This document shows positions 1-7,765 of a DNA stretch of 35,226 bases, in pieces. Under the pieces are notes generated by a model, which saw only the letters and a program-made list of their open reading frames with translations, was not told the DNA's origin and did no database searches. A program made the position numbers and the translations under genes. Location of the stretch: contig CAJUTR010000003.1 in the NCBI GenBank assembly GCA_910589665.1, positions 176,115-211,340 of the forward strand, given 5' to 3'. Source of the stretch: an uncultured Eubacterium sp. Its GTDB lineage: Bacteria; Bacillota; Clostridia; Lachnospirales; Lachnospiraceae. Positions within the stretch are counted from its first letter, which is position 1. Each line of letters starts with the position of its first letter.

Positions 1-21
1 TGATATATTGTGACTTTTTTG

Positions 22-59
22 TTGTTTTTTTTTCACTGTTCCGGTATACTAAGAACAGT
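22..59 (+). promoter_or_regulatory. Putative sigma-A promoter with dyad for the AraC-type regulator
   Basis: TTGTTT at 22-27 and TATACT at 45-50 are separated by 17 bases, a good sigma-A geometry. An inverted repeat, ACTGTT at 35-40 and AACAGT at 54-59, flanks the -10 element. A protein bound there would occlude the promoter, so autoregulation is possible. This would leave a leader of about 85 bases before the ATG at 143. The role is inferred from position only. Confidence 0.5.
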
Positions 60-142
60 AACATGAAAAAAGGGCCTGACTATAAATATTGCAGCGTATT
101 CAGACCCGCTCAAACATCAACTGACAGAAAAGAGAATTGAAT

Positions 143-922
143 ATGATAGATATTATTTTCGTTCAGACAGACACGTCCCATCCGGTAGGATTTGAATGTG
201 ATATGGATCGGGAACACGACTGGTGGCTGTTCGTACAAACCCATATCCAGACATATTTTGTAATTGATGGAAAGAGAATTGTCATGCCCGCGCATGCCGC
301 CATCTTATACCCGCCGCACTCACTCATCCAGTATGGCGCGGCAGAAAAGAAAATCTACAGCGATGACTGGACACGGTTTTACACGGACGAGCCATTTATC
401 TGCAAAGGAAATATTCCGCTGGAAACGCCGTTTCAGACGAGAGACTACATGTTTATCAAACAGCTTCTCCATCTGCTGGCGTGCGAAAATTTTTTCAACA
501 ATAAATACAAAGAGTCGTCCATCCAGGCTCTGTTTCAATTACTGTTTTCGAAACTGCACGAATCGCTGTCCAGCGACGCGGACGATTTCAGGGAATTGGA
601 ATTATTACAATTACACATGAACATCCAAAACAACCCAGCTTCTCCCTGGAGTGTCCCGGAAATGGCAAAACAGCTTCACATCTGTCCGAGACACCTGCAA
701 AAGATTTATCAAAAGCGGTTTGGCATCACTTGTATGGACGACGTGATCCAAAACCGCCTTCTCCTCGCAAAGGAAAAACTGGAACATACGGATATCCCTG
801 TTTACCGTATTGCGGAACAGTGCGGATACTCAAATACCGAGCATTTCAGCCGTCAGTTCAAACAGCATTTTGCGGTGTCCCCCAATATGTACCGCCGATC
901 GAAAAAGAATCCAGATCTTTAG
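143..922 (+). CDS. AraC/XylS-family transcriptional regulator
   Basis: A 259-residue cytoplasmic DNA-binding regulator. The N-terminal half (about 1-150) looks like the beta-rich ligand-sensing domain of AraC proteins. The last 100 residues carry the double helix-turn-helix: WSVPEMAKQLHICPRHLQKIYQKRFG is the first helix pair, and IPVYRIAEQCGYSNTEHFSRQFKQHFAVSPNMYRR is the conserved second one. A TTG six bases upstream is possible, but ATG at 143 sits about 8 bases after an AGAAAAGAG ribosome site and is preferred. The gene converges on argD, and their stop codons overlap, with no terminator between them. The ligand and target are unknown. Nothing shows that it controls the arg genes; sugar or stress regulation is equally possible. 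Confidence 0.88.
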   Translation: MIDIIFVQTDTSHPVGFECDMDREHDWWLFVQTHIQTYFVIDGKRIVMPAHAAILYPPHSLIQYGAAEKKIYSDDWTRFYTDEPFICKGNIPLETPFQTRDYMFIKQLLHLLACENFFNNKYKESSIQALFQLLFSKLHESLSSDADDFRELELLQLHMNIQNNPASPWSVPEMAKQLHICPRHLQKIYQKRFGITCMDDVIQNRLLLAKEKLEHTDIPVYRIAEQCGYSNTEHFSRQFKQHFAVSPNMYRRSKKNPDL

Positions 923-2118
923 TGCGCACCATTTGAAAAACGGCGTAATACGGGTTCCAATATAGCGATCATCTCGTCTACATGTGACTTTTCAATAATG
1001 AGCGGCGGCACAAAACGGATCACATCCGCCCCTGCACTTAGTACGATGAGTCCCTGTTCCAGCGCCTGGCTGCATATTTCACCGATCGGGGCGTCGCATA
1101 CAAGACCGCGGAGCAGTCCGAGCCCCCGCACTTCCTTTGCGACAGGACAGGAATCAACGAGTTCGTGCAATTTCTGTTCGAGGTAATCCCCCGTTTCTTT
1201 CACATGTTCTAACAGATTCCGTTTTTCCATAAGTTCGATTGATTTGGCGACGGCAGTACAGGCAAGGGGATTGCCGCCAAATGTCGTTCCGTGGTCTCCG
1301 GGCACAAATGCTTTGCCGATCTCTTTCGTCGTTGCGATCGCGCCTACTGGGATCCCGCTTCCGATCCCTTTTGCCATCGTGACGATATCCGGTTTTATGC
1401 CGTAATGTTCATAGGCAAACATCGCACCCGTACGACCCATGCCGCACTGGACTTCATCGCAGATCATCATCATATCATGTTTGGTACAAAGGTCGCGGAT
1501 TCCCTGAAGGAATTGTTTTTCTGCCGGAAATACGCCGCCCTCTCCCTGTACCGCCTCGACGATGATGGCATACGTCCGGTCCGTGATCTTCTCCTCCACA
1601 CTTTTTAAATCGTTGTAATCTGCGAAACTTACACCGGAAATAAGCGGTTCATACGCCTCCCGGTACTTTTTCGTGCCCGTCACTGACAGGGCGCCCATAC
1701 TCCGCCCGTGAAATCCCTTTTCCATCGAAATGATCTCAGACCGGTCTGTATAACCTTTCATCAACGCATATTTGCGCGCCAGCTTCAGCGCCCCCTCATT
1801 TGCCTCGGTGCCGCTGTTCGCCATGAAAACCTGCTCCATTCCCGTAATGCGCGCAAGTCCTCTTGCCGCGTCCCGGAGCGGCTCGGAATAAAAGTAATTG
1901 GAAACGTGAATGACCTTATCGATCTGGTCTTTCAACGCCTGTTTGAATTCTTCGTCACTGTATCCAAAGGCACAGACGGCAATCCCGCTGCCAAAGTCAA
2001 TATATTTCTTACCTTCCGTGTCATATAGGTAAACACCATCCCCGTGATCCAGCACAACCGGATAGCGGTTGTAGGAATGGATCAGATAAGACTCGGATTC
2101 GTTTATGATTTCCTGCAT
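919..2118 (-). CDS. argD: Acetylornithine aminotransferase
   Basis: PLP-dependent class III aminotransferase that converts N-acetylglutamate semialdehyde to N2-acetylornithine in arginine synthesis. It is 399 residues from the ATG at 2118, which follows GGAGG by 5 bases; that ribosome site decides the start over the ATGs at 2145 and 2130. Visible motifs are NSGTEANE (101-108, phosphate binding), GFHGRS (135-140), DEVQCGMGRTG (221-231) and MAKGIGSG with the Schiff-base lysine K250. Length and motif order fit ArgD. It is the last gene of the minus-strand arg operon, 19 bases after the argB stop. Its TAA (919-921) overlaps the TAG of the convergent AraC-type gene. Ornithine aminotransferase is the closest alternative, but the operon points to ArgD. 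Confidence 0.95.
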   Translation of the reverse strand: MQEIINESESYLIHSYNRYPVVLDHGDGVYLYDTEGKKYIDFGSGIAVCAFGYSDEEFKQALKDQIDKVIHVSNYFYSEPLRDAARGLARITGMEQVFMANSGTEANEGALKLARKYALMKGYTDRSEIISMEKGFHGRSMGALSVTGTKKYREAYEPLISGVSFADYNDLKSVEEKITDRTYAIIVEAVQGEGGVFPAEKQFLQGIRDLCTKHDMMMICDEVQCGMGRTGAMFAYEHYGIKPDIVTMAKGIGSGIPVGAIATTKEIGKAFVPGDHGTTFGGNPLACTAVAKSIELMEKRNLLEHVKETGDYLEQKLHELVDSCPVAKEVRGLGLLRGLVCDAPIGEICSQALEQGLIVLSAGADVIRFVPPLIIEKSHVDEMIAILEPVLRRFSNGAH

Positions 2119-2137
2119 TTTTTCCTCCATTCGCTGC

Positions 2138-3052
2138 TTAGACATTTCCTTCCGTCTCATACTGGTACAAACTATTTTCATTGCCGATAAATGCCGTTCC
2201 AATTCCCTTTTTCGTATAGAATTCGAGAAGGAGGCAGTGCTCGAGCCGCCCGTCCAGGATATGCACACGGCCTACACCGCCTTCCACGGCATCAATGCAG
2301 TTTCGCAGTTTCGGGAGCATGCCGCCGCCGACAAATCCCTCATCGATCATCCGGTTTGCCTCCTCAAGCGTCAAGACGGATAAAAGGGTCGAAGGGTCGT
2401 TAGCATCTCGGCATACGCCTTCAATATCCGTCATAAAAACAAGTTTCTCTGCTTTCATTGATTTTGCGATCGCACAGGCCGCGTCGTCCGCATTGATATT
2501 ATACGATTGAAAATCATCTCCCAGTCCGATGGGGGCGATGATCGGTACAAAATCATTCTCAAGGAGCGTATCGATCAGATCAGGATGGACTTCACGTACT
2601 TCTCCGACATATCCGATGTCCTTTCCATTTACGATCTTTTTGTCGCAAAGGATCGTGCCTCCGTCCTTTCCGCTGATCCCCGCCGCGCGCACGCCCAGCT
2701 TCTCCATCATTTGGACGAGATGCTTATTCACCTTGTTCAGCACCATTTCCGCCACTTCCATCGTATCCTCGTCCGTGACCCGTAATCCCTCGACAAACTC
2801 CGGTTCTTTTCCCATGAGTTTGACCCACTTACTGATCTCCTTCCCGCCGCCGTGTACGATGATCGGCTTCATACCGACGAGTTTTAGGAGCGCAACGTCT
2901 TTAATGACGCTCTGCTGCAGTTTTTCATCCAGCATCGCGCTTCCCCCGTATTTTACGATCACCCTCTTGTCACTGAAATCCCGTATGTACGGAAGGGCCT
3001 CGATCAGCGTCTCCGCTTTGTTCAGCACATCATTCATATTCTTATCCATCAT
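2138..3052 (-). CDS. argB: Acetylglutamate kinase
   Basis: Amino-acid kinase that phosphorylates N-acetylglutamate, the second step of arginine synthesis. It has 304 residues. KYGGSAM (34-40) and HGGGKEI (67-73) are the glycine-rich nucleotide loops; GLRVT (89-93) and YNINADDAACAIA are further family signatures. The N-terminal stretch LNKAETLIEALPYIRDF matches the extra helix found in hexameric, arginine-inhibited NAG kinases, so feedback inhibition by arginine is inferred. The ATG at 3052 follows AAAGGA; an ATG at 3049 is equally usable. The gene lies only 23 bases after the stop of the putative restriction endonuclease and keeps its own ribosome site. It therefore probably depends on read-through of the inserted restriction-modification genes, because no clear promoter was seen in the gap. 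Confidence 0.95.
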   Translation of the reverse strand: MMDKNMNDVLNKAETLIEALPYIRDFSDKRVIVKYGGSAMLDEKLQQSVIKDVALLKLVGMKPIIVHGGGKEISKWVKLMGKEPEFVEGLRVTDEDTMEVAEMVLNKVNKHLVQMMEKLGVRAAGISGKDGGTILCDKKIVNGKDIGYVGEVREVHPDLIDTLLENDFVPIIAPIGLGDDFQSYNINADDAACAIAKSMKAEKLVFMTDIEGVCRDANDPSTLLSVLTLEEANRMIDEGFVGGGMLPKLRNCIDAVEGGVGRVHILDGRLEHCLLLEFYTKKGIGTAFIGNENSLYQYETEGNV

Positions 3053-3075
3053 TAGCCTGTCCTTTCTTTTTATTT

Positions 3076-4158
3076 TTAATAATCTAGTTCCATATTCATT
3101 TCTAACCTGTAAAAAATATCAATATCACGGATGATACGATCCACATCTGCATCACTTATATCGTCTAGCCATTCTTTTAATTCATTGATAGTAATGATTT
3201 CTTCGATTGCTTTGTAATAGCGTTCTTCCATAACTTTCATTCCATTCGCTCGAATCGTAATATATTTTCTCACTTCATTTAAAACTACATCCTTGTCTTT
3301 ATCTGTTTTTATGACAAATGTAATTGGAAAGTGCATAACCTTATCGATATCAAGTAAATATTTATCATAATGATCTACTTCCGTCACTTGGAAAAATCTC
3401 CCTACTGGGCGCATAACAAAATCAATACCACCATCATTTGCATTTGTTCTACCTGTTTTATATAATTGTAAAAACTCTTCTTTAATTTCATCACATGAAT
3501 ATCCAAAAAAGACTTTGACATTTTTATAGTGATTTTTCAGTATAGCATAACTTATGATCTCAAAAATCCTCGCCTCCGAATCTTCTGTGAGCAATTCTTC
3601 TATGTTCTCTCTTTTTTGGATATAATTATGTGATTGCTGTAGTTCTTCCAATATTAAGATCAGCGCATGGTCTTTATACACCAATAATTCAATGTATTTT
3701 TCAATAATTTCACATGCTGTTTTACTTATATCCACATCATCAACATATAAATAATCAATATGTAATAAATATTTTCCGTTATTAATAATGATCAATTCGT
3801 TTTCAACATTCGGAAATTTATTTCTAAACTCTCCGTTTACCCTGGAATTCAAAGCATGATTCTGCAGCTTGCTCCCTCCATATAAACTTCTGTAAAATTG
3901 AAATAGTTTCGTATAATCATATCCAGTAAACGCCCTATATGCTTCTTTATCTTCAAAGAAATCACTTATATAAAAATGTAAAATAGCATAGATCGCGTAA
4001 ATATTCGCTAAACTTCTTCTGGATTTACTATTTCCATGAACGGCTTTCATTTTTTTATCCAGATACTGTAACAACAAACTTTTGTCATATATGATCTGGT
4101 AGTTTAACGGAAACTCTTTTATCATAATTTCTTTAATAAAACTTTCAGATATTTTCAA
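3076..4158 (-). CDS. Putative type II restriction endonuclease
   Basis: About 360 residues, partner of the methyltransferase just upstream. No enzyme family was recognised with certainty. In numbering from the in-frame GTG at 4167, the region EARIFEII (198-205) followed by NANDGGIDF (243-250) and FFQVTE (258-263) resembles a PD-(D/E)XK nuclease core, with D249 and then Q260/E263 where many enzymes have E/Q-x-K. The context of an adjacent same-strand methyltransferase supports the role strongly. Start choice: AGGGAG lies 8 bases before a TTG at 4158; a GTG at 4167 overlaps the methyltransferase stop, and an ATG at 4125 has a poor ribosome site. The gene is visibly more A/T-rich than the arg genes around it, suggesting horizontal transfer. 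Recognition sequence unknown. Confidence 0.7.
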   Translation of the reverse strand: MKISESFIKEIMIKEFPLNYQIIYDKSLLLQYLDKKMKAVHGNSKSRRSLANIYAIYAILHFYISDFFEDKEAYRAFTGYDYTKLFQFYRSLYGGSKLQNHALNSRVNGEFRNKFPNVENELIIINNGKYLLHIDYLYVDDVDISKTACEIIEKYIELLVYKDHALILILEELQQSHNYIQKRENIEELLTEDSEARIFEIISYAILKNHYKNVKVFFGYSCDEIKEEFLQLYKTGRTNANDGGIDFVMRPVGRFFQVTEVDHYDKYLLDIDKVMHFPITFVIKTDKDKDVVLNEVRKYITIRANGMKVMEERYYKAIEEIITINELKEWLDDISDADVDRIIRDIDIFYRLEMNMELDY

Positions 4159-4163
4159 ACATT

Positions 4164-5129
4164 TCACTCCCTTACATATTTTGACTTCGCATTAGTTTTT
4201 CTTTTTTTCTCTTTGACCAGAGATTTTCCTTTATATGTGTGAGCAATACCTGTTCTTCGTATCCCTATTTCAAAGTATTCCCGATTCATGTCAATTCCGA
4301 TTGCATTTCTTCCCAATCTCGTTGCAACTGCAGATGTAGTGAAGGATCCTGAAAAAGGATCCAACACAACATCTCCTTTGTTAGAAGACGCTTTTATGAT
4401 TCGCTCCAGTAACGCTTCTGGTTTTTGTGTTGGGTGGTTTTCATATTCTTTCATTTTGAATCTGACCCGGCTGAAATCCCATACATTTCCAGGAACTTTT
4501 TTGGTATTATAAGGCTGAGGGGGATTTTTTCTGTAGTCAATCAACTTACGTTTTGCCCCAGTTTTTGCCTCTACCATGATTTCTTCATAATTAAATGTAA
4601 TGCGATCTTTTTTACCTTTATTGATCATCAAAATAGGTTCGTACAAAGATCCATACATCTTTTTTGACTGGACGCCTGAACTATCGTATGTCCATACGAT
4701 TCTGCACAATACATTATATGTTTCAGATACATAAACATCAAGATATGGCATGTACTGTGTGGCTGTCATAAAATACATAGTTCCGTCATCCCTTAAAACA
4801 CGCAGGCATTCATCAATCCATTGTTTACACCATTCGATGTAACGATCTTCATCTTCCCACTTATCTTTGTTGTTTCCAAAATCTTTTCCAATATTATACG
4901 GAGCATCTGCAAAAATCAAATGTATGCTCTTCTTCTTTATATGTTTCAACGCAGTCAGACAATCACTTAACATTACAAGTGAATTCTGATTACACACTCT
5001 TTCTATATTACAATCCTTTTGTACGACAGCATCAAAGTCAAACGCACCAATTTCAAAATCTTCTTTTCCTATTTTTTCTTTTTCTAAATTTTCATGAAAA
5101 TCAAGACTTAATTGTGCCATTCCATCCAT
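4164..5129 (-). CDS. DNA adenine-specific methyltransferase (beta class, type II)
   Basis: Transfers methyl from S-adenosylmethionine to an exocyclic amino group in DNA, protecting host sites from the adjacent nuclease. From the ATG at 5129 it has 321 residues. Motif order is DAPY (75-78, a DPPY variant and catalytic motif IV), HPTQKP (232-237) and DPFSGSF (257-263, the FxGxG cofactor motif I with the last glycine changed to F). Catalytic motif before cofactor motif means beta class; adenine is more likely than cytosine. AAAGGA sits 9 bases before the chosen ATG; the frame stays open to 5201, overlapping the argJ end, but no ribosome site supports that. The methylase is transcribed before the nuclease, which is the safe order. 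The gene is AT-rich compared with argJ. Confidence 0.9.
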   Translation of the reverse strand: MDGMAQLSLDFHENLEKEKIGKEDFEIGAFDFDAVVQKDCNIERVCNQNSLVMLSDCLTALKHIKKKSIHLIFADAPYNIGKDFGNNKDKWEDEDRYIEWCKQWIDECLRVLRDDGTMYFMTATQYMPYLDVYVSETYNVLCRIVWTYDSSGVQSKKMYGSLYEPILMINKGKKDRITFNYEEIMVEAKTGAKRKLIDYRKNPPQPYNTKKVPGNVWDFSRVRFKMKEYENHPTQKPEALLERIIKASSNKGDVVLDPFSGSFTTSAVATRLGRNAIGIDMNREYFEIGIRRTGIAHTYKGKSLVKEKKRKTNAKSKYVRE

Positions 5130-5181
5130 TTCATCCAATCCTTTCTTACATGACAACCATTCCCCGGAGATGAAAAAATAA

Positions 5182-6408
5182 TTAGCTGCGATAATCCCCA
5201 TTGATCTTCACATAATCATAAGTCAGGTCACACCCCCACGCCGTCGCCTCTCCCTCTCCCTGTTTCATATCACACACGACCGTTACATATTGTTGTGCTA
5301 AAAGCTCTGTTGCCAAATCTTCGCTATAGTCCGTCGCTACGCCGTCTTTCACGAGTATGAGGCTCTCTCTTCCCTTGGCGCTTAACGTCAAGTCTACCAC
5401 TTCTGGGTTAAAATCGACGCTCGCATAGCCCAGCGCGCATAAGATCCTGCCCCAGTTCGCATCACTTCCGAACACAGCCGTTTTGACCAGATTTGATGTG
5501 ATCACGGACTTACTTAGAAGCTTTGCCTCTTCTTTCGTATGTGCGTGTTCCACTGTCACTTCCAAAAGCTTTGTACAGCCCTCGCCATCCGCAGCCATCT
5601 GTTTGGCCAGTTCACAGGCTACCGTAAATAGCGCCTTCTTAAACATTTCGCACGCATCCGTTCCACTCTTTATCTCTTCTGCACCTGACATGCCGTTTGC
5701 TAAAACGAGACAGGTGTCGTTTGTCGACGTATCCCTGTCGACGGAGATCATATTGAACGTATCGCTCACGACATTGCTCAGCATTTCCTGAAGCAGTTCA
5801 TGACTAATGTTTGCATCGGTTGTAATAACGCTTAACATCGTCGCCATATTCGGATGGATCATACCTGAACCCTTTGACATGCCGCCGACCGATACTTCTC
5901 TTCCCTCTATTTCAAACCGAACCGCACATTCTTTCGAAACGGTATCCGTCGTCATGATCGCTTCTGCTGCCGCTTTCGCTCCCTCCCTCGAATGCGAAAG
6001 CGCATCTTTTAACAAAACAGCTCCCTTTTTTATCGGTTCCAGACAAAGCTGCATCCCGATCACGCCGGTCGACGCTGTAAGAACCTCTTCTACACCGACC
6101 GAACATGTTTCTGCGACAGCCGCCGCCATCTGCCTGTTATGCTCATTTCCTTCCTCACCCGTACACGCATTCGCAATGCCGCTGTTCAGCACCACTGCAT
6201 GAACTGGCTCTCCTTTCGCAAGGATCTTCTGATCCCAAAGCACAGGAGCCGCCTTCACTACATTTGTAGTAAACGTACCTGCTGCTACCGCCGGTTCTTT
6301 CGTAAACACGAGCGCCATATCTTTCCTGTTTCTATATTTGATACCTGCCTCCGCTCCAGCCGCCTCAAATCCTTTAGCGGCTGTAACACCTCCGTCTATG
6401 AGTTTCAT
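5182..6408 (-). CDS. argJ: Glutamate N-acetyltransferase / amino-acid acetyltransferase (ArgJ)
   Basis: Ornithine acetyltransferase that moves the acetyl group from N-acetylornithine to glutamate, recycling it in arginine synthesis; some homologs also use acetyl-CoA. It has 408 residues. The ATG at 6408 lies 6 bases after a perfect AAGGAG, and the product begins with the family-typical GGVTAAKGF, so upstream in-frame extension is rejected. SGMIHPNMATML contains the self-cleavage site between A189 and T190; T190 would become the nucleophile of the beta chain. TASTGVIG (111-118) fits the oxyanion region. The C-terminus YVKINGDYRS is complete, so the methyltransferase cassette lies just after the stop and did not damage argJ. 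It lies 83 bases downstream of argC. Mono- versus bifunctional activity cannot be told from sequence alone. Confidence 0.95.
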   Translation of the reverse strand: MKLIDGGVTAAKGFEAAGAEAGIKYRNRKDMALVFTKEPAVAAGTFTTNVVKAAPVLWDQKILAKGEPVHAVVLNSGIANACTGEEGNEHNRQMAAAVAETCSVGVEEVLTASTGVIGMQLCLEPIKKGAVLLKDALSHSREGAKAAAEAIMTTDTVSKECAVRFEIEGREVSVGGMSKGSGMIHPNMATMLSVITTDANISHELLQEMLSNVVSDTFNMISVDRDTSTNDTCLVLANGMSGAEEIKSGTDACEMFKKALFTVACELAKQMAADGEGCTKLLEVTVEHAHTKEEAKLLSKSVITSNLVKTAVFGSDANWGRILCALGYASVDFNPEVVDLTLSAKGRESLILVKDGVATDYSEDLATELLAQQYVTVVCDMKQGEGEATAWGCDLTYDYVKINGDYRS

Positions 6409-6491
6409 ATATTTCTCCTTTACTCTTCTTTTCTGATCATCCATAGAAATTTCAACTTCACGTTCCTTCTGCTTCCCCAAGAACACGATTT

Positions 6492-7532
6492 TTATGGAAA
6501 TACAGGCACGAGCCGGAGCCCTTCCGTCTCATCCAGCCCGAACAGGATATTCATATTCTGTACCGCCTGCCCGGCAGCGCCTTTTGTGATGTTATCCATC
6601 GCGCCCATCATGATCACCCGGCCTGTGCGTGTATCCACTTTGGGACATACATCGACAAAATTACTGCCTTCTACCCATCGCGTCTCCGGACACATCCCCT
6701 CTTCCAGCACGCGGACAAAATATTCATCCCGGTAACATTCGATGTAAGCGTCGCGCACCATTTCCGGTGTCACTCCAGGTTTTAGATCCGCATAAGCCGT
6801 AATGAGGATACCGCGGTTCATCGGGACAAGATGCGGCGTGAAGTTCAGAACGACTAGCTCACCGGCCGCATACGAAAGTTGTTCTTCGATTTCTGGCGTG
6901 TGGCGGTGGCTTGTCACCCCGTATGCCTTTATATTTTCATTGACTTCACAATACAGATTTGGCACCTTTGCCCCTCTTCCGGCCCCGCTCGTTCCAGACT
7001 TCGCATCTAGAATAAGTGATCTTGTTTCAATATAGTGGTTCTTCACCATCGGATAAACAGCCAGCGTAGAACAGGTCGGATAGCATCCCGGATTGGCGAT
7101 CAGGCGCGCGCCCTTGATCTGTTCGCGGTTCACCTCACAAAGTCCGTACACAGCTTCTTCGATAAACTGCCTGCTCTCATGGTGGATGCCATACCATTTC
7201 TCGTACACATCGACATCCTTGATACGAAAGTCCGCGCTTAGATCAATCACCTTACAATGGCTTAACATTTCTTCTTCTAGTACCGACGCTAGATACCCCT
7301 GCGGTGTCGCGGTAAAAATGACGTCCGCCTCCCGGCAGAGCGTGTGAAGATCATCTGTCTTACAAAGATTTTCCACAATCTGGAACATATTACCAAATAC
7401 GGAACTGAATTCTTTTCCGACATAGCTTTTGGAACCATACCAGATGATCTGCGCTTCCTTATGCTGCAGAAGCAGTCTCACTAATTCTTGTCCGGCATAG
7501 CCAGTAGATCCGATAATGCCTACTTTTATCAT
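6492..7532 (-). CDS. argC: N-acetyl-gamma-glutamyl-phosphate reductase
   Basis: NADPH-dependent reductase that makes N-acetylglutamate semialdehyde, the third step of arginine synthesis. It has 346 residues, the usual length of the long ArgC form. GSTGYAG (8-14) is the dinucleotide-binding loop, and ANPGCYPT holds the catalytic C150. The HRHTPEIEEQ and PHLVPMNRGI segments are also typical. The ATG at 7532 follows GGGAGG by about 9 bases. This is the first gene of the argC-J-(R-M)-B-D transcription unit. Its promoter and ARG-box-like operators lie in the divergent region shared with argG. Confidence 0.96.
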   Translation of the reverse strand: MIKVGIIGSTGYAGQELVRLLLQHKEAQIIWYGSKSYVGKEFSSVFGNMFQIVENLCKTDDLHTLCREADVIFTATPQGYLASVLEEEMLSHCKVIDLSADFRIKDVDVYEKWYGIHHESRQFIEEAVYGLCEVNREQIKGARLIANPGCYPTCSTLAVYPMVKNHYIETRSLILDAKSGTSGAGRGAKVPNLYCEVNENIKAYGVTSHRHTPEIEEQLSYAAGELVVLNFTPHLVPMNRGILITAYADLKPGVTPEMVRDAYIECYRDEYFVRVLEEGMCPETRWVEGSNFVDVCPKVDTRTGRVIMMGAMDNITKGAAGQAVQNMNILFGLDETEGLRLVPVFP

Positions 7533-7556
7533 GATTATTTTCCTCCCGTGCACAAA

Positions 7557-7600
7557 TGAATATTTTAATGTATAAATTGTAATTTTATGCAATATATTCA
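7557..7600 (-). promoter_or_regulatory. ARG-box-like operators in the argC leader
   Basis: Two A/T-rich sites resemble the ArgR/AhrC half-operator TGAAT-W4-ATTCA. TGAATATTTTAAT is at 7557-7569 on the plus strand. TGAATATATTGCA is read on the minus strand at 7588-7600. Both lie just downstream of the predicted argC start point (about 7605), where a bound ArgR hexamer would block transcription. Spacers are one base off the classic consensus, so the call is by eye and tentative. Confidence 0.5.
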
Positions 7601-7611
7601 AGACTTCTCTT

Positions 7612-7640
7612 ATTATACACCCCCTTGAAATAGAACGCAA
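7612..7640 (-). promoter_or_regulatory. Putative argC operon promoter
   Basis: On the minus strand TTGCGT (7635-7640) and a perfect TATAAT (7612-7617) are separated by exactly 17 bases. Transcription should start near 7605, giving a leader of about 73 bases to the argC ATG. Divergent from the argG promoter, with the two -35 elements only about 20 bases apart. Confidence 0.7.
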
Positions 7641-7660
7641 GTATAAATTTAAAAAGTCTC

Positions 7661-7689
7661 TTGCATAATATTCATTTTTGTTGTATATT
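7661..7689 (+). promoter_or_regulatory. Putative argG promoter overlapped by an ARG-box-like site
   Basis: TTGCAT (7661-7666) and TATATT (7684-7689) are 17 bases apart, predicting a start near 7696 and a 70-base leader. The sequence TGCATAATATTCA at 7662-7674, read on the other strand as TGAATATTATGCA, matches the two sites in the argC leader (TGAATAT followed by TGCA). A repressor there would cover the -35 element. Confidence 0.6.
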
Positions 7690-7765
7690 AAGAGATGTGA
7701 AAGGCGAAACCATATTTGCCTTCCTGATGAGACGAACTATAATTTTATAAAATGGAGGTTTTAAC

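Noticed and set aside
143..922. AraC-type gene as the arginine regulator
   Set aside because: Its fold is not ArgR/AhrC, it converges on the operon's end, and the operators near argC and argG look like ARG boxes.
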